Assembly: GCA_029243925.1 (NCBI GenBank)
Contig: JAQWRC010000147.1
Coordinates: 1 to 5,058 of the forward strand
Direction of reading: 5' to 3'
DNA length: 5,058 nucleotides
Source: Phycisphaerales bacterium
GTDB taxonomy: Bacteria; Planctomycetota; Phycisphaerae; Phycisphaerales; SM1A02
Shown: positions 1-5,058 of the stretch, in pieces
Layout: the number at the start of each line of letters is the position of its first letter
How positions within the stretch are numbered: position 1 is the stretch's first letter
Program-made: the position numbers and the translations under genes
The notes under the pieces: generated by a model
The model's input: the letters and a program-made list of their open reading frames with translations, nothing else
Database searches by the model: none
Told to the model about the DNA's origin: nothing

Positions 1-1
1 G

Positions 2-622
2 GATGAGACGGGCCGGTACATCGGAGAGGAATACACACTTGCTCTGGTCGCGGATTGGATGCTTCGCAGCAACGGTGGAGGGACCATCGCAGCCAATCTT
101 TCAACAAGCCGAATGATTGATGATTTGGTCGAGGTGCACGGTGGGAAGGTGATTCGAACCGCAGTTGGCGAGGCGAATGTCGTGGAAGCAATACGTTCGG
201 ATGCTGCATTGCTGGGCGGTGAAGGCAACGGCGGCGTGATTCTGCCGGGCGTCTGCTACATCCGGGACAGTCTTGGAGCGATGGCGATGGTGCTGGCTTC
301 CATGGCCGAGTCCGGGCAGCCGCTGTCAGCCATGGTCGACGCCTTGCCGTCATATGCAATGGTCAAGTCCAAGTACGCATTGCCGGGCAGTGGCGGGGCG
401 GATGCTGTTGCAGCGGTACTTGATCGCGTGCTTGGCCAGTGGCCGGAGGCATCCGTGAACGATACTGATGGCGTGCGTCTCGATTTCGAGGATGCCTGGG
501 TTCATGTTCGAGCAAGCAATACCGAGCCCATCGCCAGGATCATTGCCGAGGCGCCGACGGAGGATGCGGTGGTTGCATTGGTCGAGTCGGTGGCTGAACT
601 TGCCGGGTGGTCAACTGCCTGA
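2..622 (+). CDS. Alpha-D-phosphohexomutase, C-terminal part (phosphoglucosamine/phosphomannomutase-like)
   Basis: Partial gene, open at the left edge; 206 residues plus the stop are visible. The family interconverts sugar 6-phosphates and 1-phosphates through a phosphoserine enzyme in the cytoplasm. The window opens at DETGRYIGEEY, the segment that normally follows the DPDxDR metal-binding loop, so the active-site serine and metal loop lie just upstream and cannot be checked. Domain III carries the sugar-specificity loop GEGNGGVI (about 218-241). Domain IV carries the phosphate-binding loop RASNTEPIARI (509-541). GEGNGG resembles the loop of archaeal-type phosphoglucosamine mutases more than the GEMSGH of AlgC-type enzymes or the GEQSGH of classical GlmM, so GlcN-6-P or Man-6-P are the likely substrates; this is inference. 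The visible part reads intact to its TGA. The gene converges with the Nudix gene and the two share their last 12 nt. Confidence 0.93.
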   Translation, partial: DETGRYIGEEYTLALVADWMLRSNGGGTIAANLSTSRMIDDLVEVHGGKVIRTAVGEANVVEAIRSDAALLGGEGNGGVILPGVCYIRDSLGAMAMVLASMAESGQPLSAMVDALPSYAMVKSKYALPGSGGADAVAAVLDRVLGQWPEASVNDTDGVRLDFEDAWVHVRASNTEPIARIIAEAPTEDAVVALVESVAELAGWSTA

Positions 623-1174
623 GGCGTGGATGGTCCAGGTCATCGGATCAGTAGAGCAGTCGATGTGCACTGTAAAGATGCCGCCAGGTTTGCGTTCGCG
701 AACCAGTGGCCACAGAACCTGCCGATCGGTTTCCGGAATGTTCAGCGATTCGATGTCGTCGGGTTCGACCCACTCGAGGATGCCTTCTTCAAATTCGTAG
801 GTCGGCAGTTCATCGTGGCTGATGACCCGGGTGACATCAAAGCAGAACAGCAGCCAGTGGCCTGCGTCCTCGTATCCTTTTTCCGACACCATGCCGATGA
901 ATTCAATGTCTTCGGTGGCGATGTCCAGTCCGGCTTCTTCCTGAATTTCCCGTTGAGCACATTCGTGCGGGCCTTCGCCTTCGCCGACTTCAAGTTTCCC
1001 GCCGATGGGTGAGTAGCGACCTTGGTTTGGAGCCTTCGATCGGTGCAGCATCAGGAGGCGGCCTTGAGCATCACGCAGGTAGCAGAGCACCGCGATGCGA
1101 TACGGCAGTCCGATGCTTTCGGTGGCTTCCTGGCCGATTTCAGCTGAGGTTGGTGTCGGGTCAGACATCTGCAT
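611..1174 (-). CDS. Nudix hydrolase (MutT-like)
   Basis: A protein of 187 residues that should hydrolyse a nucleoside diphosphate linked to another moiety; the substrate cannot be told from sequence. The Nudix box lies at residues 59-83: GKLEVGE, then REIQEEAGL, with the catalytic Glu residues in REIQEE. The stretch between GKLEVGE and REIQEE is two residues longer than the textbook Gx5Ex7REUxEExGU pattern. The preceding strand RIAVLCYLRDAQGRLLMLHRSKAPNQGRYSPIGGK (residues 26-60) is typical of MutT-like proteins. The C-terminal 70 residues, including WVEPDDIESLNIPETD, continue the fold. Two starts are possible: ATG at 1174, with AAGGA 5 nt upstream, or ATG at 1168 (MSDPTP), which forms an ATGTCTGA overlap with the pdxJ stop. 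I chose 1174 for its ribosome-binding site. Both overlap the upstream pdxJ end, so translational coupling is likely. A dNTP-cleaning or coenzyme-hydrolysing role is possible but unproven. Confidence 0.9.
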   Translation of the reverse strand: MQMSDPTPTSAEIGQEATESIGLPYRIAVLCYLRDAQGRLLMLHRSKAPNQGRYSPIGGKLEVGEGEGPHECAQREIQEEAGLDIATEDIEFIGMVSEKGYEDAGHWLLFCFDVTRVISHDELPTYEFEEGILEWVEPDDIESLNIPETDRQVLWPLVRERKPGGIFTVHIDCSTDPMTWTIHASGS

Positions 1175-1925
1175 GGAGTTCCTTGGCCGCGGTATCGATG
1201 ACAGCCTTCAGATCCGCGACTGCAGTTCTGAGGCCGGTGAAGATGGATCGACTGATGATGCTGTGGCCGATGTGAAGTTCCTGAAGTCCAGGCAGTGCAG
1301 CAATCGCAGGAACATTCCATATGGTCAGGGCGTGGCCGGCATTGAATCGCATGCCCTGACTCTGAATCGCGTCACCCGCCTCAAGAACTCGCTCGAGAGC
1401 ATCGTGCACTGCGGGGTGGTCCATGGCTCCCTCATGATCGTGAAACGCATGGGCGTAGGGCCCCGTATGGACTTCGCACACTTCGAATCCACAGCGGGAG
1501 GCAGCTGTGATCTGCTGGGGTTCGGCATCAATGAATGCGCTGACGGGAAGGCCATGGTCGCGCAAGGTGCCGACGGTTCGTTGGAGGGCGTCGAATTGCC
1601 CAAGGACATCCAGCCCTCCTTCCGTGGTGATTTCCTCCCGGCCCTCGGGAACCAGCATGACCATCTGCGGCTTGGTGGCCAGCGCAATCTGCACCATGGC
1701 GTCGGTGGCGGCCATTTCGAGGTTCAGCCCGACATCCACGGTATCGACCAGCCGCTCAAGATCGTGGTCCTGAATGTGCCGTCGGTCTTCCCGGAGGTGG
1801 ACGGTGATTCCATCGGCCCCCCCGAGTTGTGCTTGGATGGCAGCCTCGATGGGATCAGGCTCCCACGTCCGCCGGGCCTGCCGCAGGGTCGCCACATGGT
1901 CAATGTTTACACAGAGCGCGGCCAT
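1161..1925 (-). CDS. pdxJ: Pyridoxine 5'-phosphate synthase PdxJ
   Basis: PdxJ condenses 1-deoxy-D-xylulose 5-phosphate with 1-amino-acetone 3-phosphate to give pyridoxine 5'-phosphate, the ring-closing step of the DXP-dependent vitamin B6 route, in the cytoplasm. The 254-residue product covers the whole TIM-barrel family. Hallmarks are the N-terminal CVNIDHVATLRQAR (residues 5-18), ITVHLREDRRHI (40-51, with His43, Arg45 and His50), NLEMA (Glu70), TTEGGLDV, FIDAE, EVHTGPYA, FNAGHALT and LHIGHSIISRSI. These include the residues known from the E. coli enzyme to bind substrate or act in catalysis. The reading frame extends upstream to a TTG at 1994, but the family begins a few residues before VNIDH, so ATG at 1925 is chosen. 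AAGGA lies 12 nt upstream, which is a long spacing. The stop overlaps the start of the Nudix gene. The gene is divergent from phoU. Confidence 0.97.
   Translation of the reverse strand: MAALCVNIDHVATLRQARRTWEPDPIEAAIQAQLGGADGITVHLREDRRHIQDHDLERLVDTVDVGLNLEMAATDAMVQIALATKPQMVMLVPEGREEITTEGGLDVLGQFDALQRTVGTLRDHGLPVSAFIDAEPQQITAASRCGFEVCEVHTGPYAHAFHDHEGAMDHPAVHDALERVLEAGDAIQSQGMRFNAGHALTIWNVPAIAALPGLQELHIGHSIISRSIFTGLRTAVADLKAVIDTAAKELHADV
1180..1184 (-). promoter_or_regulatory. Ribosome binding site of the Nudix gene
   Basis: AAGGA on the minus strand, inside the last codons of pdxJ, lies 5 nt before the ATG at 1174 and 11 nt before the ATG at 1168. The spacing favours 1174. It is one of the clearer Shine-Dalgarno matches in the window and suggests that the Nudix gene is translated from the pdxJ transcript. 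Confidence 0.5.
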
Positions 1926-1978
1926 TTTCGGGTGGGGTCCTTGCGGGCTTCTGAAAGCATTGAATGCACGGCATCTCG

Positions 1979-2009
1979 TTGAGCCGATGAACAATCGCAG
2001 GAGTATACT
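1979..2009 (+). promoter_or_regulatory. Candidate promoter of phoU
   Basis: TTGAGC (1979-1984) and TATACT (2004-2009) resemble sigma70-type -35 and -10 boxes, separated by 19 bp, which is longer than the preferred 17. Transcription would begin near 2016 and leave about 25 nt before the phoU ATG. The -10 match is good, the -35 is moderate. No pho-box-like repeated element is evident in the gap. Confidence 0.35.
2002..2007 (-). promoter_or_regulatory. Candidate -10 element for pdxJ
   Basis: Minus-strand TATACT, the mirror half of the palindrome AGTATACT. It would start transcription near 1995 and give pdxJ a leader of about 70 nt. I see no convincing -35 at the right distance on the minus strand and no extended -10 TG, so this is a weak call that rests on position in the divergent gap. 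Confidence 0.25.
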
Positions 2010-2041
2010 TCCATGGCGAACTCCGGCCGCCAGGTGCCACG

Positions 2042-2716
2042 ATGACTGACTTCAAGAAGAAATACGCGCAACTCCGTGATGATCTGCTGACACAGGGCGA
2101 TCGTGTCGTGGATGTGACGCTCCGGGCGGTGGAATGCTACTTTGAACGTGATGAGGCCAAGGCATCGGAGGTGGTGGCTGGCGATGAAGTGATCGATCGG
2201 GTGGATGTGGACATCGAGCGAGCATCGATTCGGCTGCTGGAGCTTGGTTCCACGGATGAGCATGAAATCCGCAGTGTCCTGACGGTGGTGAAGATCAACA
2301 ATGAACTTGAGCGGATCGCAGATGGAGCGGTCTCCATTGCCGAACATCTTCTGCCTGCGGGGACCGAATACGATCTGCCTCGGACCTACCGTGTGATGGC
2401 CAACAGCGTGATTGGAATGGTGCGTGATGCAAGCAATGCCATGCGAGAGCGTGGATCGGTGCTGGCCCAGCGTGTACTCGCCTTCGACGACACGGTTGAT
2501 CAGTTCAAGGCGCAGTTGATGGAGGAGGCGCAGTCCAAACTCGCCAATGGTGAGTATGACGTGCCATGGGCCATGAGTCTGTTGAACCTGACTCGAACGC
2601 TCGAGCGGATCGCCGACCACTGCACGAACATCTGTGAGCAGTTGATTTATCTGGAAACCGGCAAGGTCGTTCGGCATCTCCCGTCGGGATGGTCCGAGCC
2701 GACACTGCCCGACTGA
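2042..2716 (+). CDS. phoU: PhoU-family phosphate regulator
   Basis: A 224-residue cytoplasmic all-helical protein with two PhoU repeats. The first, roughly residues 15-105, has the metal-binding signature ELERIADGAVSIAE (E90, D94). The second, roughly 118-212, has the stronger family signature LERIADHCTNICEQLIYLETGKVVRH (E188, D192). The length is close to classical PhoU. In other bacteria PhoU links the PstSCAB phosphate transporter to the PhoR/PhoB two-component system and represses the Pho regulon when phosphate is ample. No pst or phoRB gene is adjacent here, so the partner is unknown. ATG at 2042 has a weak AGGTG 5 nt upstream. The following uridylyltransferase gene starts 17 nt after the stop and is probably co-transcribed. 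Regulators of Na/phosphate cotransport also carry PhoU domains, but this protein is domain-only. Confidence 0.93.
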   Translation: MTDFKKKYAQLRDDLLTQGDRVVDVTLRAVECYFERDEAKASEVVAGDEVIDRVDVDIERASIRLLELGSTDEHEIRSVLTVVKINNELERIADGAVSIAEHLLPAGTEYDLPRTYRVMANSVIGMVRDASNAMRERGSVLAQRVLAFDDTVDQFKAQLMEEAQSKLANGEYDVPWAMSLLNLTRTLERIADHCTNICEQLIYLETGKVVRHLPSGWSEPTLPD

Positions 2717-2733
2717 GGCCCCGCGCCACGACG

Positions 2734-4149
2734 ATGTCGGATCGCTACGAGACCATTCGTACACAACTTGAAGCACGTGGGCAGTCCCACGTGCTCGGTG
2801 GCTGGTCTGCACTGAATGCTGAACAGCGTTCCAACTTGCTTGATCAGATCGATGCGTTGCCATGGAATGAGATCGATCATGCTTGGAAGATGGTGCAGGC
2901 TGCTCCTGGTCCAGAAGATTCATCATCCGAGCTGGAGCCCCCCGAACTCTGCATGCCGGATATGGCGATGCGAGACAATCTGCGATCGCTGGGTGAGGAG
3001 TGGATCGCTGCGGGTCGTGTTGCGGCGTTTACCGTCGCCGGCGGGCAGGGCACTCGACTGGGGTGGAACGGGCCGAAGGGAACCTATCCGGCAACACCCG
3101 TCAGCGGCAAGCCGCTGTTCGCCTGCTTTGCCGAACAACTGCTGGCGACAAGTCGACGCTACGGGATCGAGGTGCCGTGGTACATCCTGACCAGTCCGGA
3201 GAACGACGCCGCAACCCGAAACTTCTTCCTGGACAACAAATGCTTCGGTCTTGAACGCAACTCCATCATGCTCTGCATGCAGGGCACGATGCCGGTGTTC
3301 GAGCAGGGGACTGGGCGACTCATGCTGAGCAGCCCCGACCGCATTGCGACGAGTCCGGACGGGCACGGCGGGTCACTGTCGGCATTGCAGCGGAGCGGCG
3401 CTTTGGCGGACATGGAAGTTCGTGGTGTCGATGTGATCAGTTATGCGCAGGTTGACAATCCACTGGCTCGGATGATTGATCCAGTGTTCATCGGACTTCA
3501 CGCCGACGAGTCCGTCTCTTCTGCGGAAGCGACCAGCAAGATGGTTGAGAAGACGGATCCGGCGGAACGCGTCGGTGTCTTCGCTCGACGTGAAGGGCGA
3601 CTTGGCGTCGTCGAGTACTCGGACCTCACCAGTGCGGAATCCGAGTCAGCGGGCCCTGACGGCCGACTGCGATTTCATGCTGGGAACATTGCAATTCATC
3701 TACTGGGGCGTTCCTTCGTGGAGCGCATCGTGGGCGAGGGACAATCCGGCCTTCCATGGCATCGGGCGATCAAGGCGATGTCGTATTGGGACCCCGATGC
3801 GCAGCGCATGGTGGATCCCGAGTCGCCGAATGTGTTGAAGGTGGAGCGATTTATCTTTGACGTACTGCGGCATGCCGAACGTTCCGCGGTGCTGGCGGTC
3901 GACCGAGCCGTGGAGTTCGCTCCGATCAAGAATGCAGAGGGCCAGGATTCGCCGGAAACATCACGTCGGCTGCAAAGTGATTTGCATGGACTGTGGCTGG
4001 AAGAGTGCGGTGTCGACATGCCACGGGATGACCAAGGGCACGTGGATGCTTCAGTGGAGATCAGCCCACTGACAGCAATGCAGCCAGATGATCTTCATCG
4101 CAACGATTTGCCTTCGCACGTTGATCGGGGCGCATCTCTCCTGCTCTGA
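2734..4149 (+). CDS. UAP1-like UTP-dependent sugar-1-phosphate uridylyltransferase (UDPGP family)
   Basis: A 471-residue cytoplasmic nucleotidyltransferase that should make a UDP-sugar (UDP-GlcNAc, UDP-GalNAc or UDP-Glc) plus pyrophosphate from a sugar 1-phosphate and UTP. Motifs follow the eukaryotic UAP1/AGX layout. The nucleotide-binding loop AGGQGTRLG is at 102-110 with GPKGTYP following (113-119). SPDGHGG is at 207-213, VDNPLARMIDPVFIG begins at 240, NIAIH at 318-322, WHRAIKAM at 342, LKVERFIFDVL follows, and EFAPIKNAEG begins at 394 with VEISPLTA near the end. This is not the bacterial GlmU type: there is no left-handed beta-helix acyltransferase domain. The frame is open from ATG at 2689, overlapping phoU, but ATG at 2734 is chosen because it avoids a 28-nt overlap and the MSDRYETI start looks natural. 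No good Shine-Dalgarno is seen, which suggests coupling to phoU. UDP-GlcNAc specificity is likely but unproven. Confidence 0.92.
   Translation: MSDRYETIRTQLEARGQSHVLGGWSALNAEQRSNLLDQIDALPWNEIDHAWKMVQAAPGPEDSSSELEPPELCMPDMAMRDNLRSLGEEWIAAGRVAAFTVAGGQGTRLGWNGPKGTYPATPVSGKPLFACFAEQLLATSRRYGIEVPWYILTSPENDAATRNFFLDNKCFGLERNSIMLCMQGTMPVFEQGTGRLMLSSPDRIATSPDGHGGSLSALQRSGALADMEVRGVDVISYAQVDNPLARMIDPVFIGLHADESVSSAEATSKMVEKTDPAERVGVFARREGRLGVVEYSDLTSAESESAGPDGRLRFHAGNIAIHLLGRSFVERIVGEGQSGLPWHRAIKAMSYWDPDAQRMVDPESPNVLKVERFIFDVLRHAERSAVLAVDRAVEFAPIKNAEGQDSPETSRRLQSDLHGLWLEECGVDMPRDDQGHVDASVEISPLTAMQPDDLHRNDLPSHVDRGASLLL
2772..2795. repeat. Perfect 10-bp inverted repeat with 4-nt loop
   Basis: AGCACGTGGG (2772-2781), loop CAGT, then CCCACGTGCT (2786-2795): a perfect 10-bp stem with a tetraloop. 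It lies inside the UAP1-like gene, 36 nt after its start codon, and each arm holds the palindrome CACGTG. No T-run follows, so it is not a standard intrinsic terminator. It could fold in the mRNA near the translation start or be a protein-binding site. Confidence 0.75.
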
Positions 4150-4152
4150 TCC

Positions 4153-4173
4153 AGCCGTGGCGGTAGAACGGCT
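4153..4173. repeat. Short hairpin between the UAP1-like gene and dedA
   Basis: AGCCGT (4153-4158) pairs with ACGGCT (4168-4173) around a 9-nt loop, starting 4 nt after the uridylyltransferase stop. No T-run follows, so terminator activity is doubtful. The 3' arm touches the candidate -10 of the next gene. Confidence 0.35.
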
Positions 4174-4178
4174 ACACT
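4173..4178 (+). promoter_or_regulatory. Candidate -10 element just before dedA
   Basis: TACACT fits the TAnnnT pattern and ends 6 nt before the dedA ATG, so a transcript from it would begin at or next to the A of the start codon. No -35 match is visible 16-18 bp upstream (bases around 4149-4156 are unlike TTGACA). The call rests on the position and on the lack of a Shine-Dalgarno. Confidence 0.25.
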
Positions 4179-4184
4179 GCGAAC

Positions 4185-4973
4185 ATGGATCTCCATGCGT
4201 TGCTCCGTCCACGACGGCTTATTCCATGCCTTGCAGTCATCATTGCCATTGCGGCAGTATGGCCTGTGCTGCATTACTGGAATGTCGAGTCGCATGTTCT
4301 TGATCAGGATGTCAAAGCGGCCTTGTCTGATTACGGTCCGATGTTGTTGTTCATCCTGCTCATGGCCTCCGGGGTTGGAGTCGCCATCGGGGAGGACATC
4401 TTCATCATCCCAGCCGGCTACCTCATGGGTGCGGATCCTCCGCTGATGCCGTTCTGGGGAACGATCATCGCAGCCTACTTCGGCGTGATCATGGCGGACA
4501 CACTCTGGTTGCTTGTCTGCCGGAGGCTGTCCAAACGGATCCTCAATATCCGATGGTTCCGGAGGTTCATGCATCCGCGACGCATCCTTGAGATCAAGTA
4601 CCAGTTCGAGCAATATGGAATATGGGTCGTCGTCATCAGCCGATTCATTCCCGCGAGCCGTACGACCGTAATCACCGCCGCCGGTATCGCCAAGATGAGT
4701 GTGTGGAAGTTTCTGCTGGCCGAGACCATGAGTGCTGTTCCCACCGTGTTTTGCCAGTTGGGCATCGGCTATCTGGCGGCCCTGGCCATCGGAACCGGAC
4801 CTGAGGCACAACATGTACGAAATGTGCTTTGGATCGCAATGATCGTCCTGCTCCTGGTGGGAGTCTTCTGGTGGTGGCGTCGTTCCAACCGTGTTGCTCG
4901 AAGACGACCTCGCGCCAAGATGGCCTGGATGCTGGAAGCAACGGGACGTCGAGTACCAGCGGTGGAGTCCTGA
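4185..4973 (+). CDS. DedA/VTT-family inner-membrane protein
   Basis: A 262-residue polytopic membrane protein. Hydrophobic stretches lie at about 13-32, 52-69, 89-112, 146-170, 178-203 and 213-231, followed by a basic, Arg-rich cytoplasmic-type tail. Family signatures are the re-entrant loop region SGVGVAIGEDIFIIPAGYLMG (62-82, Glu70/Asp71), the GVIMADTLWLLVCRRLSKR segment (100-118) and FEQYGIWVVVISRFIPASRTTVITAAG (141-167). Arg153 and Arg159 match the spaced arginine pair essential in E. coli YqjA. The usual PGE/PGD after the acidic residue is replaced by IIPAGYL. DedA proteins act in membrane homeostasis, and some flip undecaprenyl phosphate back across the membrane; that role is inferred here. 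The gene begins 35 nt after the uridylyltransferase stop, without a recognisable Shine-Dalgarno, and is followed 6 nt later by a probable paralogue. Confidence 0.9.
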   Translation: MDLHALLRPRRLIPCLAVIIAIAAVWPVLHYWNVESHVLDQDVKAALSDYGPMLLFILLMASGVGVAIGEDIFIIPAGYLMGADPPLMPFWGTIIAAYFGVIMADTLWLLVCRRLSKRILNIRWFRRFMHPRRILEIKYQFEQYGIWVVVISRFIPASRTTVITAAGIAKMSVWKFLLAETMSAVPTVFCQLGIGYLAALAIGTGPEAQHVRNVLWIAMIVLLLVGVFWWWRRSNRVARRRPRAKMAWMLEATGRRVPAVES

Positions 4974-4979
4974 TCAGCC

Positions 4980-5058
4980 ATGCAGGAACTGCTTCAACAA
5001 TACGGTGACTCGTTCATCCCGATCATTCAGTTTCTGCTGCTGCTGTGCAGTGGTGTCG
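4980..5058 (+). CDS. Start of a second DedA-like membrane protein (partial)
   Basis: Only the first 26 codons are in the window, open at the right edge. The product begins MQELLQQYGDSFIPIIQF and then runs into LLLLCSGV. The pattern of YG, a hydrophobic run and SGV matches residues 50-64 of the preceding DedA protein (YGPMLLFILLMASGV), though the hydrophobic run is four residues longer here. That suggests a second DedA paralogue lacking the first transmembrane segment. GGAG at 4964-4967 lies 12 nt before the ATG, so translation may depend on coupling to the gene before it. The family call rests on little sequence and is moderate. Confidence 0.6.
   Translation, partial: MQELLQQYGDSFIPIIQFLLLLCSGV

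Noticed and set aside
617..625. GCCTGAGGC mini-palindrome at the convergent stops as a terminator
   Set aside because: The stem is only 3 bp and no T-run follows on either strand.
1095..1982. 295-codon plus-strand open frame antisense to pdxJ
   Set aside because: It mirrors pdxJ, whose conserved residues are unmistakable; the opposing translation matches no family I know.
1926..1994. 23-residue N-terminal extension of PdxJ from a TTG that would sit at the +1 of the minus-strand -10
   Set aside because: The family starts just before the VNIDH motif and the extension has no conserved character; ATG at 1925 fits. A leaderless TTG start remains only a remote possibility.
2689..2733. Earlier ATG for the UAP1-like protein, overlapping the end of phoU
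   Set aside because: The extra 15 residues (many Arg) are read from the phoU coding tail and look like out-of-frame sequence; ATG at 2734 is more natural.
1907..2926. 339-codon minus-strand open frame antisense to phoU
   Set aside because: It lies opposite a clear PhoU protein and its translation (rich in His, Arg and Gln, no recognisable domain) looks like a codon-bias shadow.
4095..4814. 239-codon minus-strand open frame antisense to dedA
   Set aside because: The translation is polar and low in recognisable motifs, while the plus strand encodes a full DedA protein with its signatures.
1..5058. Mobile element, CRISPR array, tRNA or phage-defence island
   Set aside because: No spaced direct repeats, terminal inverted repeats, transposase or integrase motifs or RNA-gene structure were seen; all recognised genes are housekeeping or envelope types.

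Overview
The window is gene-dense (five protein genes plus the cut start of a sixth, no gene-free stretch over about 120 bases) with moderately high GC. It looks like ordinary chromosome, not a mobile region: I found no transposase, integrase, tRNA, rRNA or CRISPR repeat. The organism is probably a bacterium of the Planctomycetota type, perhaps Phycisphaerae-like. The reasons are a eukaryote-like UAP1/UDPGP-family nucleotidyltransferase, weak or absent Shine-Dalgarno sequences before several genes, and the family mix. This placement is an inference from style, not a database match.

Layout, left to right. (1) Positions 2-622, plus strand: the C-terminal 206 residues of an alpha-D-phosphohexomutase, probably a phosphoglucosamine/phosphomannomutase, with its sugar-binding and phosphate-binding loops. 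(2) 611-1174, minus strand: a Nudix hydrolase that converges on the mutase; their stop codons overlap by 12 nt. (3) 1161-1925, minus strand: pdxJ (pyridoxine 5'-phosphate synthase), which overlaps the Nudix start and is co-directional with it. (4) 1926-2041: a divergent intergenic region with a palindromic -10-like element (AGTATACT) that could serve both directions. (5) 2042-2716, plus: a PhoU-family protein. (6) 2734-4149, plus: a UAP1-like UTP-dependent sugar-1-phosphate uridylyltransferase. (7) 4185-4973, plus: a DedA/VTT membrane protein. (8) 4980-5058, plus: the first 26 codons of what looks like a second DedA paralogue, in the same frame and 6 nt after the first one's stop.

How the parts may work together. 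The mutase (hexose/hexosamine 6-P to 1-P) and the UAP1-like enzyme (sugar-1-P + UTP to UDP-sugar) are consecutive steps of UDP-sugar supply, although they sit in different transcription units here. DedA proteins are linked in other bacteria to recycling of undecaprenyl phosphate, the lipid carrier that consumes UDP-GlcNAc-derived precursors. So the phoU-UAP1-dedA-dedA run may form an envelope-precursor and phosphate-homeostasis cluster. That grouping is inference from order and known family roles. The pdxJ-Nudix pair is a separate vitamin B6/housekeeping unit.

I see no clearly new biological system. The features most worth a second look are the tandem in-frame DedA pair, a perfect 10-bp inverted repeat containing CACGTG in each arm just inside the UAP1-like gene, the palindromic -10 between pdxJ and phoU, and a -10-like element placed so that the first DedA gene could be leaderless.
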